The notes: generated by a model from the letters alone, not told the origin. DNA of 25,386 nt from JACKCP01 sp050253255 (GCA_050253255.1 JBFWJK010000029.1:1-25386), one strand, 5' to 3'. Positions 7,646-16,071 are shown, counted from the first letter of the stretch. Program-made: numbers and translations.

Positions 7646-8449
7646 TCAGGCATAACTGTGAAGCCCTGCCAGTACAAAATTCACTCCGAAATAAGTAAAC
7701 ATCACCGCAATAAAGCCTGCAATAGAAAGCCAGGCAATAGTTTTTCTGGTAAAATTTTTCATATATCTGGCGTGAAGAACAATTGCATACACAAACCAGG
7801 TTATAAGAGACCAGGTTTCCTTAGGGTCCCATGACCAGTATCTTCCCCAGGCACTGTCAGCCCAGACTGCTCCGGTTATTATGCCAAGGGAAAGAAAAAG
7901 AAATCCGAAAATTATCATTCTGTAATTTAATTCATCAAGGTTTTTCCACTTTTTTTCATCTTTTGTAAAAAGTATTAAAATGCTTGCGGCAAAAGACACC
8001 GCAAATCCTGCATAGCCAAAAAAACAGGTAATAACGTGAACTGTGAGCCAGTTGCTTCTTAATGCTGGAATAAGAGGAGTAATTGCGGAATCGGCCGCCG
8101 GAGAAAGCCCTGCATAAGCCATTGCAAGAAAAATAAGAGTGGTTGTTATTGACCCTACAACAGGGTTGTCAAATTTTTTATAAATAACTGCATAGACAAA
8201 TGCTCCTGAAATAGAAAAAAAGACCAGAGACTCATAAAGATTCGATAGAGGGATTCGGCCAATCCCCATCTGATATGATTCAATCCACCTCAATATAAAA
8301 CCTGCAACATTGGCTGAAAGTCCTGCAATTAGTAGAAAAAAGCCAAGCTGCACAATATTTTTCCTGCTGAAAACAGATCCTGATATGAAACACAATGCAG
8401 AAAATCCGTAAATAAAAGTCGCAACTGAAAGAATAAATGTATTTTCCAT
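7646..8449 (-). CDS. ccsB: Cytochrome c biogenesis protein CcsA/CcsB (ResC family), system II
   Basis: This 267-residue membrane protein has about eight transmembrane helices and the tryptophan-rich haem-handling motif of the Cytochrom_C_asm family (residues 195-213, including WGRYWSWDPKETW). His138 in the TVHVITCFFGYAGF segment and His226 in VLHARY are placed like the family's haem-ligand histidines. With ResB it forms the system II synthetase, which exports haem and attaches it to CXXCH motifs of apocytochromes on the outer face of the inner membrane. It starts 25 bp after resB with GGAG upstream, so the two are almost certainly co-transcribed. Names differ between organisms (ccsA, ccsB, resC). 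Confidence 0.92.
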   Translation of the reverse strand: MENTFILSVATFIYGFSALCFISGSVFSRKNIVQLGFFLLIAGLSANVAGFILRWIESYQMGIGRIPLSNLYESLVFFSISGAFVYAVIYKKFDNPVVGSITTTLIFLAMAYAGLSPAADSAITPLIPALRSNWLTVHVITCFFGYAGFAVSFAASILILFTKDEKKWKNLDELNYRMIIFGFLFLSLGIITGAVWADSAWGRYWSWDPKETWSLITWFVYAIVLHARYMKNFTRKTIAWLSIAGFIAVMFTYFGVNFVLAGLHSYA

Positions 8450-8474
8450 TTAATTAACTCCGTTTCATTGTGGC

Positions 8475-9893
8475 TTAGTGTTTAGATTCATTTTTTTCAA
8501 AGTACTCCTGAAAATCAGCTGTAAGCTCATCATTTAAATTTTTACCCTTGTTCGACCCTGCCGAACAAAACACCTTTGAACTGTTTTCATTCTGAGCTTC
8601 AATAATCAGGTAAAAGGAATTGTGCCTCATAAAAAAACTTACAAAAATTCCTGCAGAAAGAAAGAAAAACCCAAGGTAGACAATATAAACACCGGGGTCC
8701 TTGTTTACCTGAAGCGATGTATAGTACTTTGTTTTAAAATCATCGGGAACAAGGTAAAAATCACCTTTTCTGTGCTTGTCAAAGCCAGGGGCCGAAACAG
8801 GCAGAGCAACAGGTATTTCAGTATTGTCCTTCAAAATAAAACCGATAAAGGTTTCACCAAGATTCATTGCTGAAATCTGAAAATTGGGCCTGAAGGAAAA
8901 AAGAGTGAACTTTGTCCTGTTGTCAGGAAGAACTATAGTATCACCCTGAGCCATTTCATATTCACCTTTTTTTTCATCTGTCATTAAATCGTAGGCAGAT
9001 ATTTTAACTTTACCTTCAAGAACTCTGCCGTAGCCTGACTGAATAAATTTAATACCGTTATACTTCAGGGGACTGTTTACCTTGACAAGCCCGCCTGACT
9101 CGCCTTCTTTCCCCTTGTTAAAAATAATTTCGGATTCATAGGATTTCGGAGTATGGCTGTTGTCATATCTTTTAATTTCAAATGAAGAACATGTAACATC
9201 AAACCCAAGATCTATTTTACCTCTGTTTTTGAAAAGGGTAACAATACCTGAAGTTTCATTTTCAGGAATGTCAATCACACCTGAAAATCCACCCATTGAT
9301 CCGGCAAGACCTCCGATAATCAAAAGAAGAAAGCCAAGATGGGCCACATATACTCCAAGTCTTGTATACCGTCCGTTTTCTGCAGTGCATGAAAATTTTT
9401 CTTCCTGCTCTGAAGAATATATTTTCATTCTTTTTGACTTTAAGAATTTTTCTGCAGTTTTTCTGGTATCTCCGATATTTCTGCTGACTAAAAATTCTTT
9501 TTTATTTTCAAAGGACTCTATCCTTGGGGCGGAAGGAGGAAGAGGTTTTTTTAAAACAATTTTAAAAACACCGGGAAGTCTTTCAAAGGAACAGCATATA
9601 ATATTTATTCCAAGAACAATTATAAGAAGTACAAACCACCATGAATAATAAATATCAAAAAGTTCAAGTACTTCAAATGTTTTAACAACCCACAAAGGCT
9701 TTTCCTGAAGAAATCTCATCAGCCCTATTCTGTCAGGAAGAAAAGTTCCTGCAACAGATGCGGCTGCAATAACAGAAAACAAAAAAACAGTAAGCTTTAA
9801 AGATGCAAAAAAATTCCAGAGTCTTATTCCTGCTCTTTCAATTATATCGGGTCTTTTATTGTTGTTCAAAGGCCTCTCCTGTATGGGAATCAT
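8475..9893 (-). CDS. resB: ResB-like cytochrome c biogenesis protein, system II
   Basis: ResB is the partner of CcsA in system II cytochrome c maturation. The protein (about 472 residues) has the expected layout: a short cytoplasmic tail, the WNFFASLKLTVFLFSVIAA helix, a second helix near YYSWWFVLLIIVLGINIICC, a third near LGVYVAHLGFLLLIIGG, a large external beta domain, and a final helix (VYIVYLGFFFLSAGIFVSFF). The start is uncertain. ATG 9893 lacks a good ribosome site, and a TTG four codons upstream (9905) is no better. A TTG at 9869 has AGGAG exactly 6 nt upstream and would give MNNNKRPD; I consider it a real alternative. It is the first gene of the leftward block, divergent from the ABC operon. 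Confidence 0.9.
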   Translation of the reverse strand: MIPIQERPLNNNKRPDIIERAGIRLWNFFASLKLTVFLFSVIAAASVAGTFLPDRIGLMRFLQEKPLWVVKTFEVLELFDIYYSWWFVLLIIVLGINIICCSFERLPGVFKIVLKKPLPPSAPRIESFENKKEFLVSRNIGDTRKTAEKFLKSKRMKIYSSEQEEKFSCTAENGRYTRLGVYVAHLGFLLLIIGGLAGSMGGFSGVIDIPENETSGIVTLFKNRGKIDLGFDVTCSSFEIKRYDNSHTPKSYESEIIFNKGKEGESGGLVKVNSPLKYNGIKFIQSGYGRVLEGKVKISAYDLMTDEKKGEYEMAQGDTIVLPDNRTKFTLFSFRPNFQISAMNLGETFIGFILKDNTEIPVALPVSAPGFDKHRKGDFYLVPDDFKTKYYTSLQVNKDPGVYIVYLGFFFLSAGIFVSFFMRHNSFYLIIEAQNENSSKVFCSAGSNKGKNLNDELTADFQEYFEKNESKH

Positions 9894-9971
9894 GGTTCTT
9901 GACAAATTTTAAAAGGGACATTATTGTTTCTCACAAATTAAACCCCACAGCTTTTTTAAGCAATTTCCATT

Positions 9972-9977
9972 TATAGT
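9972..9977 (+). promoter_or_regulatory. Possible -10 box for the ABC exporter operon
   Basis: The 132-bp divergent gap between resB and the ABC operon must hold promoters for both directions. TATAGT at this position is one base from consensus and 49 bp before the + strand start, but no convincing -35 hexamer lies 16-18 bp upstream. No clear promoter was found for resB. Confidence 0.25.
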
Positions 9978-10025
9978 GCAAGAATTTAATCTTTCCAACC
10001 ACTTTGACACTACCAGGGAGTTTTT

Positions 10026-11000
10026 ATGATTGAAGCAAAAGAACTTACCAAATCTTTCGGACAGATAAACGCTGTAAAAAATGTCTCCTTCAATGTAAAA
10101 AAAGGTGACATTCTTGGTTTTCTGGGCCCAAACGGCGCAGGTAAATCAACAACAATGAGAATGCTCACAGGTTTTCTCGAGCCCGATTCGGGAGATGCCG
10201 TTATTGCAGGAAAATCTGTAAGAGAAAATCCCATAGAGGTCAAGTCAAGAATAGGTTATCTGTCAGAGACATCTCCGCTTTACTCTGAAATGACGGTAAG
10301 GGAGTTTCTTAATTTCTGCTGTGAAATAAGAGGGTTTACCGGTGCTAAAAAAACCTACACCGCTGAAAGAGCAATTGACAGATGTTTTCTTGACGGAGTA
10401 AAGAACCAGCAGATAAATACCCTGTCCAAGGGATACAGACAAAGGGTCTCTTTTGCCCAGAGCATTTTACACGACCCTGATTATCTGATTCTTGATGAAC
10501 CAACAGACGGACTTGACCCCAACCAGAAGCGCGAAGTCCGTGAAATGATAAAATCAATGAGCAGGGAAAAGGCGATTATTCTTTCAACCCATATTCTTGA
10601 AGAAGCTTATGCAATATGCACAAGAGCAATAATTATTTCCGGAGGAGAAATAATTGCAGACGAAACTCCTGAAGCTCTTCTTGAAAAAGATCCAGATTTC
10701 GGAAGCCTTGATGTTGAGACAGACTTCATAAACGACCCTGAAAGCTTCAGACAGTCTCTGAATAAAATTTCAGACATAGATAAAATTGAAATAAAAAATA
10801 CCGGTGAAAATTCTGATAAATCAGAATTTAAAATTTTTTTCGAAAAAAGCAAATACCCTTCAATCCCTGAACTGATCGGACAACTTGATCAAATTCTTGC
10901 CGGAAACGGACTAAGAATCAACTCAGTTTCAAAGGATAAGGGAGATCTTACAAAGGTTTTTCAGATACTGACAGGAAACGGGCTGACTACTCGTAAATGA
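10026..11000 (+). CDS. ABC transporter ATP-binding protein (GldA-like, ABC-2 class)
   Basis: This 324-residue cytoplasmic ATPase has Walker A GPNGAGKST (34-42), signature LSKGYRQ (133-139), Walker B YLILDEP (153-159) and the switch histidine in LSTHILEEA. The Q-loop position is occupied by Glu in GYLSETSPLY, which is common in this ABC-2 subfamily. The last 100 residues form the C-terminal extension typical of drug, NosF and GldA-type ATPases. AGGGAG precedes the ATG. It is the first gene of a four-gene operon with an ABC-2 permease, a GldG-like protein and a DUF4340 protein, the same order as in gliding-motility-type clusters found in many non-gliding bacteria. The substrate is unknown. Confidence 0.92.
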   Translation: MIEAKELTKSFGQINAVKNVSFNVKKGDILGFLGPNGAGKSTTMRMLTGFLEPDSGDAVIAGKSVRENPIEVKSRIGYLSETSPLYSEMTVREFLNFCCEIRGFTGAKKTYTAERAIDRCFLDGVKNQQINTLSKGYRQRVSFAQSILHDPDYLILDEPTDGLDPNQKREVREMIKSMSREKAIILSTHILEEAYAICTRAIIISGGEIIADETPEALLEKDPDFGSLDVETDFINDPESFRQSLNKISDIDKIEIKNTGENSDKSEFKIFFEKSKYPSIPELIGQLDQILAGNGLRINSVSKDKGDLTKVFQILTGNGLTTRK

Positions 11001-11055
11001 CCTGAAACCTAAATTTTTATCCAGTGTTAACTGAAAATTAACAGCATGAATAAAA

Positions 11056-11095
11056 GAGTTTTTAATGCAGAAAGCTTACAAACCTGCAAAAACTC
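11056..11095 (+). other. Intercistronic mRNA hairpin within the ABC operon
   Basis: GAGTTTTT (11056-11063) pairs with AAAAACTC (11088-11095), and GCAG (11067-11070) with CTGC (11084-11087), leaving a 3-nt bulge on one side and a 13-nt loop. It lies in the unusually long 140-bp gap between the ATPase and permease genes. There is no U-tract after it, so it is more likely a stability or processing element than a terminator. Confidence 0.4.
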
Positions 11096-11140
11096 AGATT
11101 TCGTTTTGCTGAAATATTTTTATATTAATCAGGGGGAAAC

Positions 11141-11884
11141 ATGAACCGCAGTTTAAATTCAGTAAAAGCCATTTTAAAAAGAGAGCTTTTAAGCTATTTC
11201 CATTCTCCGACAGCATATGTTGTCCTGGTGGTATTTCTGATACTTCAGGGATTTTTTACATTTTACGTGGGCGGATTTTATGAATCAGGTCAGGCCGAGC
11301 TTTCCCTGTTTTTCACCTGGCATCCCTGGATTTTTCTTTTTCTTGCCCCTTCAGTCACAATGAAACTTTTTTCAGATGAAAAAAGGACAGGCACAATAGA
11401 ACTTCTAATGACTTTTCCGGTTACACCCGCAGAAATTGCTGCTGGAAAATTTCTTGCGGCATGGACTTTCATATCAATTGGAATTATTCTTACCCTGCCT
11501 GTTCCACTTACCGCCTTCTATCTTGGAAATCCTGATACCGGAGCGGTGATTTCAGGATATCTTGGAAGCATTCTCATGGCAGGTTCTCTGACTGCAATAG
11601 GATGCTTTTCATCATCAATTACAAAAAGTCAGGTGATTGCCTTTCTGACAGCTTCGTCCATTTCCCTTTTTCTAATTCTTGCTGGACACACCCCTGTAAT
11701 TCAGGCAGTTTCAGGCATTGCCCCGGGATTTATTGTAAACTTTATTTCAGAAATGAGTATTTTAACCCATTTCAAGACACTGACAAAAGGCATCATTGAT
11801 TTAAGGGATATTTTATACTTTCTTTCAATTATTATTTTCATGCTTTATCTCAACACATCTGTAATCAACTCAAACTCTAAATAA
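11141..11884 (+). CDS. ABC-2 type permease (GldF-like)
   Basis: This 247-residue membrane protein has six hydrophobic segments and the GldF/NosY-like phrases ILKRELLSYFHSPTAYVV near the start and FSDEKRTGTIELLMTFPVT around residues 80-100, the conserved cytoplasmic loop that contacts the ATPase. It is expected to form the membrane channel for the ATPase encoded upstream, probably as a homodimer. AGGGGG lies just before the ATG. The next gene begins 24 bp after the stop with its own GGAGG site. Export is likelier than import, as no binding protein is present; the cargo is unknown. Confidence 0.88.
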   Translation: MNRSLNSVKAILKRELLSYFHSPTAYVVLVVFLILQGFFTFYVGGFYESGQAELSLFFTWHPWIFLFLAPSVTMKLFSDEKRTGTIELLMTFPVTPAEIAAGKFLAAWTFISIGIILTLPVPLTAFYLGNPDTGAVISGYLGSILMAGSLTAIGCFSSSITKSQVIAFLTASSISLFLILAGHTPVIQAVSGIAPGFIVNFISEMSILTHFKTLTKGIIDLRDILYFLSIIIFMLYLNTSVINSNSK

Positions 11885-11908
11885 ATGATCTTTTTTCGGA
11901 GGTTTAAA

Positions 11909-13519
11909 ATGGATGCCAGAAACAAAAGGCTGCTTAAAAATTTTATTACTCTTATTATTTTTGCGTCAGTTCTCATACTTATAAATATTCTTGCCGGTGA
12001 TTTGTCATTAAGATTTGATGCAACTGAAAACAATATCTACTCCCTTTCGGAAGCAACGCACAGGATAATAGACAGGACAGAAACCAAAATAACCCTCAAA
12101 TATTTTAACAATGCTCCGGGCAGCACTGATATACCGGGTGAGTTCAAAGCCTATGCGAAAAGGATAGAAGACCTTCTCAGGGAATATTCCAGATATTCGA
12201 AGGGAAAAATTATTCTTGAAACAATAAGCCCTGAAACCGACTCAGAAGAAGAAGACACTGCAAAAGCTTTCGGACTTAAAGGAATTGAGCTTCCCGGAGG
12301 TGAAAATCTTTACATGGGTCTTGCCGCATTAAGCGGTGAAAAAGAGGAGGTGATTCCTTTCTTTGATCCGGATAATGAGCCAAAACTTGAATATGAGCTT
12401 ACTTCAATTATATCAAGGCTCCAGTCAAAAAAGAAAAAAACAATAGGAATAGCTTCCTCTGTAGATATATTCGGCTCTCCGGGATTCCAGGGACAGCAGG
12501 CACCGAAATGGTATTTTACTGATGTTCTTGAAAAACAGTACGAAATTGAACAAATCGATCATAAGTCTGAATCAATCCCTGAAAATATTGACCTCCTGAT
12601 TTTATTCCAGCCAAAAGATGACATGGAAAAAATAAACAACCTCGCTTTAAAATGGCTCGGGCAGGGCAAAAGGCTGATTATTTTTGCAGACCCTCTGTCG
12701 CTTCTTGATCCTCAGAGCAGAATGGCTCCATATTCATTCCCGTTAAAAGATGAAGCAGAAAAATTCGGGATCAGATTCAGCGGAACAACTGCTGTTGCAG
12801 ACATAAACGGAGCAACAAGAATAATGGGAAGAAACAACAGGCCTGAACTGAACCCAGGCTGGCTTTCAGTTTATACTGAAGGAATGAATCAGGATAATAT
12901 AATTTCTGCAAACCTTGAAAGTCTTTTGTTCCCCATTGCAGGAGGTATTGAGTTTGAAAAAAAGAAGGGATTTGATTACGAAAAGCTTGTATGGTCATCC
13001 CAAAAAGCATCTCTTATGGATCCTTCAATGCTTCAGTTCCAGGGAATGGACGCACTTAAAAACAATTTCAGTCCGGACAGCAAAGACTATGCTCTGGCAC
13101 TTAAGATTTCTGGTAGTTTTTCAGATGAGAACAACTCTGAAGGAGTCCTGATTTTTATTTCTGACACAGATTTTTTATTTGATCAGTTCTATATGCAGAA
13201 ACAAAATTTCCTTGGATTTGAAATGGCTAATATGTTCAATGACAACTTAAACTTTTTCCTCAACTGTGTCGAGCTTATGTGCGGGGACCCAGAACTCATA
13301 GAGATCCGCTCAAGACAGTCAACTCTCAGGCCTTTTACAAAGGTCAGGGAACTGGAAGACAGAGCCAAGGAAAAATGGCTTGAAAAAGAAAAAATACTTG
13401 CCAAAAAAGCTGAAGAAACAAAAGCAAAACTTGAAGCTCTTGAAGCGAAAAGAGCTGAAGGTCAGAATCTTGTTTTAAGCAGAGATCAGGAAGAAGAAAT
13501 AAAAAAATTCAGAGAATAA
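11909..13519 (+). CDS. GldG-like ABC auxiliary protein, interrupted by an in-frame TAA before its C-terminal anchor
   Basis: The readable part is 536 residues: an N-terminal membrane helix (about 11-30), then a large extracytoplasmic domain of the ABC_transp_aux family (IYSLSEATHRII, IEDLLREYSRYSKGKI and LIIFADPLSLLDPQSRM are typical), and a C-terminal charged coiled coil. I chose ATG 11909 because GGAGG sits 6 nt upstream; ATG 11885 abuts the previous stop and lacks a site. Family members normally continue after the coiled coil into a second membrane helix near the C-terminus. Here a TAA at 13517-13519 stops the frame first, and the missing part is present in frame behind it. The truncated product may be non-functional, may work anchored by one helix, or the stop may be a sequence error. 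Confidence 0.85.
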   Translation: MDARNKRLLKNFITLIIFASVLILINILAGDLSLRFDATENNIYSLSEATHRIIDRTETKITLKYFNNAPGSTDIPGEFKAYAKRIEDLLREYSRYSKGKIILETISPETDSEEEDTAKAFGLKGIELPGGENLYMGLAALSGEKEEVIPFFDPDNEPKLEYELTSIISRLQSKKKKTIGIASSVDIFGSPGFQGQQAPKWYFTDVLEKQYEIEQIDHKSESIPENIDLLILFQPKDDMEKINNLALKWLGQGKRLIIFADPLSLLDPQSRMAPYSFPLKDEAEKFGIRFSGTTAVADINGATRIMGRNNRPELNPGWLSVYTEGMNQDNIISANLESLLFPIAGGIEFEKKKGFDYEKLVWSSQKASLMDPSMLQFQGMDALKNNFSPDSKDYALALKISGSFSDENNSEGVLIFISDTDFLFDQFYMQKQNFLGFEMANMFNDNLNFFLNCVELMCGDPELIEIRSRQSTLRPFTKVRELEDRAKEKWLEKEKILAKKAEETKAKLEALEAKRAEGQNLVLSRDQEEEIKKFRE

Positions 13520-13684
13520 AAAAAACAGATAGATGCCGATCTGAAAAAAGTCAGAAGACAGCTCAGAGCCGATATTGAGGAACTGGGTATAAAACTGAAA
13601 ATGCTCAATATTCTTCTCATTCCGGGCATTATTGCAGTAATCGGCATAATAAGCGGCATCAGAAGAAAAAGAAACAACATGTAG
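13520..13684 (+). pseudogene. In-frame C-terminal remnant of the GldG-like gene (membrane anchor)
   Basis: Reading on in the same frame after the TAA gives 54 residues beginning KKQIDADLKKVRRQLRADIE, then ELGIKLKMLNILLIPG, a hydrophobic helix (IIAVIGIISGI) and a basic end (RRKRNNM) before TAG at 13682-13684. This closely matches the expected C-terminus of GldG-type proteins: an arginine-rich RxLRxDIExLG helix followed by a membrane anchor. Frame and coding quality are intact across the stop, so one substitution (for example GAA, CAA or AAA to TAA) would explain it; a single indel would not. I see no good ribosome site for independent translation. Confidence 0.75.
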
Positions 13685-13699
13685 ATCAGGAGCATAAAA

Positions 13700-14653
13700 A
13701 TGAACAGAAAAATAATACTTCTTTCATCGGTTTTTGCTGTTCTTCTTTCATTGGTCTTATTTAAGACATTGAACAATCATGAAACAAAAATCGAGCACCC
13801 GCCGTCTCCTTCATATGAAGATTTATCAAGGACTGCTTCAATTGAAATCAGCTCAGGAGATAAAAAAATCAAACTTTATCTTGAAGACAGCAAATGGAAA
13901 GTTGAAAACAGATTCGGCTTTAATGCTGATTTTAAAAAAATTTCCTCTCTGATAAAAGAACTTGAGTCAGCAGAAGTAATTCACTCCTATGACAGGACTG
14001 AAAAATTTATTGAGGAATTCGGGCTTGCCCAAAATGATAAAAACACAGATCAGATTTCACTGGCCCTTAAAGATCAAAATGGCACACCTCTTTTTCAGAT
14101 ATTGTTCGGGAAACAGAGAAAAAAAGGGGGAACATATTTTCTTATCCCAGGAAATGAAAAAATTTATCTTGCAAAAAATGAGGTTGATATTGACACTGAT
14201 CCCACAAACTGGGTTTTAAAAGAGCTTCTTGATATTAAAGACCAAAAGATTGTCAAAGCTGCGGTTTTTGACTCCAGATCAAATAAGATACTTGAAATAA
14301 AAAGGTCTGATAAAAATTTTGAACCAGTTTTCCCCCAAAACATGAAAAGTTTTGACACATCAAAAATAAAGGATTTTTTCAGTTTTCCTGAGAATCTCAG
14401 CTTTTCAGAAATAGAAGAAGAGAAAAAGAACCGGAAGGAAGAATACAGATTTGAATTTACCCTCGAGAACAAAGGGGAAATAATAATTTCAGTTGTTAAC
14501 AGAAAAAAAAGACTGATATCTGTAAAAACAGAAGATACCCTGGAATCAGAAATTAATTTCAGCAGAAAAATGGAAAATTATATTTTTGAAATTTCTGAGT
14601 TTGATTTTGAAAGTCTTTTGTTTTCACCTGAAGATTTGTTACCCGGAAATTGA
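13700..14653 (+). CDS. DUF4340 domain protein, membrane-anchored
   Basis: The product has 317 residues: one N-terminal membrane helix or uncleaved signal (about 4-23), then an extracytoplasmic region with the DUF4340 pattern, including WKVENRFGFNADFKKISSLIKEL near residues 55-80 and GGTYFLIPGNEKIYLAKNEVD near 138-160. It starts 15 bp after the GldG remnant with AGGAG upstream and ends the operon. DUF4340 proteins commonly follow GldF/GldG-like genes, which supports a shared complex at the cell envelope. No enzymatic motif is visible and the function is unknown. Confidence 0.85.
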   Translation: MNRKIILLSSVFAVLLSLVLFKTLNNHETKIEHPPSPSYEDLSRTASIEISSGDKKIKLYLEDSKWKVENRFGFNADFKKISSLIKELESAEVIHSYDRTEKFIEEFGLAQNDKNTDQISLALKDQNGTPLFQILFGKQRKKGGTYFLIPGNEKIYLAKNEVDIDTDPTNWVLKELLDIKDQKIVKAAVFDSRSNKILEIKRSDKNFEPVFPQNMKSFDTSKIKDFFSFPENLSFSEIEEEKKNRKEEYRFEFTLENKGEIIISVVNRKKRLISVKTEDTLESEINFSRKMENYIFEISEFDFESLLFSPEDLLPGN

Positions 14654-14710
14654 TTATTTTATGGGCGGTTTAAGAAAAATCAACTGACGGATCAGAGGTA
14701 TTCAGCAAAT

Positions 14711-14751
14711 AAATCCCGGTTTCAAATGAAGTAAAGAAACCGGGATTTTTT
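14711..14751 (+). terminator. Strong intrinsic terminator of the ABC/GldG operon
   Basis: A perfect 13-bp stem, AAATCCCGGTTTC (14711-14723) with GAAACCGGGATTT (14736-14748), encloses a 12-nt loop and ends in six T residues on the + strand. On the - strand the stem is followed by mixed sequence, so it would be a weaker stop for the convergent gene ending at 14761. Confidence 0.9.
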
Positions 14752-14760
14752 ACATCACCT

Positions 14761-15813
14761 TCAATATACATCTTTTCTGCATAAGATTATAAAACCGTCT
14801 TCCTTTTTTGAGTAGACAACTCCTGTTTTGCAGTCAGCGCAAAGTTCCTTGAGCTTTTCTATGCCTGATACAGTTATAGTGCTCTTGCTGTTGATATATT
14901 CACTTATGAGAACTGTATCCTCATAAGTTATTCCATAGTCTCTTGCAAAGGGCATCAATGCATCCTCAAGAGCCGGAGTGTTTTCTATCGTATCTGAGAT
15001 TTTTTCGAGTCTTTCCCTGAAAAGTTCCATTTCAGGGGCATTCTCAAGGATTTCATTGAAACTCATTTTTTCATTTTCCGCAGAATTCCTGTTTTTAGCT
15101 GATACCCCCCTTACAAATCTCAATATAACGGCAAGCACAATAAATATAACGGCAGCTGCTCCTGCATAATAATAAAGCTTTTTCTTTTTTTCTTTTTTCA
15201 CAGCTTCATCTATTTTCTTTTGCCTGTTATCCTGCTCCTTTTTTATTTCCTCATTCATTTTAAGAACAAAGCTGTGATTTGGGAAATATTGGTTAAAGGC
15301 ATCCAGGGCATCGACCCACTTAAAAGATTTCAGGTTTTTCCTGAAGTCTTCATAATTTTCAGATTGGTTAAAAAGAGTGTATACAGCCTGCTGTCTGGCA
15401 TATTTTCTATTTTCCGTATCATTTGTCTTATCAAAAAAATGATAAATCCCGTCAATTTTTTCCAGGTCGTCTGTGATCTGCAGCAATGCAAAATTACTTA
15501 CTTTTTCACCCAGAGATCCACTTTCAGAAACATTTTTTAAAAAATCCTTAGGAGATAAAATCAAAACCTTTTTCCAGAAATCATATTTGATTATTTTATC
15601 AATGTTATTTTTGGTAAAATCATTGAAATCCGGATATTTTAAAAGATTTTTTTCAATTTCCGCCGAAAATTCTCTTATATCTGAATCTTCAGTCATTTTT
15701 TCAAGTTCGGAAAAGTTATACTCAAAAGTCATTTCAGCATCAGTAAATTCCCGGGCAGATAAAAAAGAAAATGAAAGCAGACAAAAGCAAAGCACCAGTA
15801 AATATTTTCGCAT
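14761..15813 (-). CDS. Secreted, membrane-anchored protein of unknown function
   Basis: I do not recognise this 350-residue protein. It has a signal peptide (about 1-20, ending FLSA). The helical, Asp/Asn/Lys-rich region about 21-205 follows. A lysine-rich stretch (KKEKKKK) comes next, then one membrane helix (about 215-235, AGAAAVIFIVLAVILRFV) and a C-terminal domain of about 115 residues that contains Cys-x-x-Cys (LCADCKTG) near the end and another Cys in FIILCRKDVY. With a cleaved signal the N-terminal region would be periplasmic and the C-terminal part cytoplasmic. The start has a strong AAGGAGGG site. It is monocistronic, between the operon terminator and a divergent marR gene. Confidence 0.72.
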   Translation of the reverse strand: MRKYLLVLCFCLLSFSFLSAREFTDAEMTFEYNFSELEKMTEDSDIREFSAEIEKNLLKYPDFNDFTKNNIDKIIKYDFWKKVLILSPKDFLKNVSESGSLGEKVSNFALLQITDDLEKIDGIYHFFDKTNDTENRKYARQQAVYTLFNQSENYEDFRKNLKSFKWVDALDAFNQYFPNHSFVLKMNEEIKKEQDNRQKKIDEAVKKEKKKKLYYYAGAAAVIFIVLAVILRFVRGVSAKNRNSAENEKMSFNEILENAPEMELFRERLEKISDTIENTPALEDALMPFARDYGITYEDTVLISEYINSKSTITVSGIEKLKELCADCKTGVVYSKKEDGFIILCRKDVY

Positions 15814-16014
15814 TATACACCCTCCTTGAAATTACTTGTAAGCAAATCCTGCAACAAAATCAGACCTGGTTATAAACTACCATGGAAACGAAAACCAGAA
15901 ATTTTTAAAATTTAATAAGCTTAATTTATATCATGTCAAAACAGTTTAATTTAAATTATCACATACAATCGGTGTTTTACAATTTTAAACAACTTTAAAA
16001 CCTTTTTTTTAGAC

Positions 16015-16043
16015 TTGACACACCCCCTGTGGAAGGATATTTT
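16015..16043 (+). promoter_or_regulatory. Sigma70-like promoter of the marR gene
   Basis: A perfect -35 TTGACA (16015-16020) is followed after 17 bp by TATTTT (16038-16043), four of six to consensus. The start codon lies 28 bp beyond the -10 box, so the leader would be very short. The spacer contains CACCCCCTGTGG, a GC-rich patch in otherwise AT-rich sequence. MarR proteins often repress their own promoter, and this region is where an operator would be expected. Confidence 0.55.
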
Positions 16044-16071
16044 CAGTCTCATCATGAAAAGGGAATAAAAA

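Noticed and set aside
9160..9648. 162-codon + strand open frame opposite resB
   Set aside because: Antisense to a well-supported ResB gene, with low-complexity composition and no family resemblance.
10004..10009. TTGACA before the ABC ATPase gene as a -35 box
   Set aside because: Only 16 bp separate it from the start codon, leaving no room for a -10 box and leader.
11065..11112. 15-codon reading frame in the ABC operon gap
   Set aside because: No ribosome site, and it lies within the hairpin; no sign of coding.
13517..13519. Recoding of the stop in the GldG-like gene as selenocysteine or pyrrolysine
   Set aside because: The codon is TAA; those systems use TGA and TAG.
15947..15958. TAATTTAAATTA palindrome upstream of marR as a MarR operator
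   Set aside because: A perfect 12-bp palindrome of only A and T is expected by chance in this AT-rich gap, and it lies about 57 bp upstream of the -35 box.
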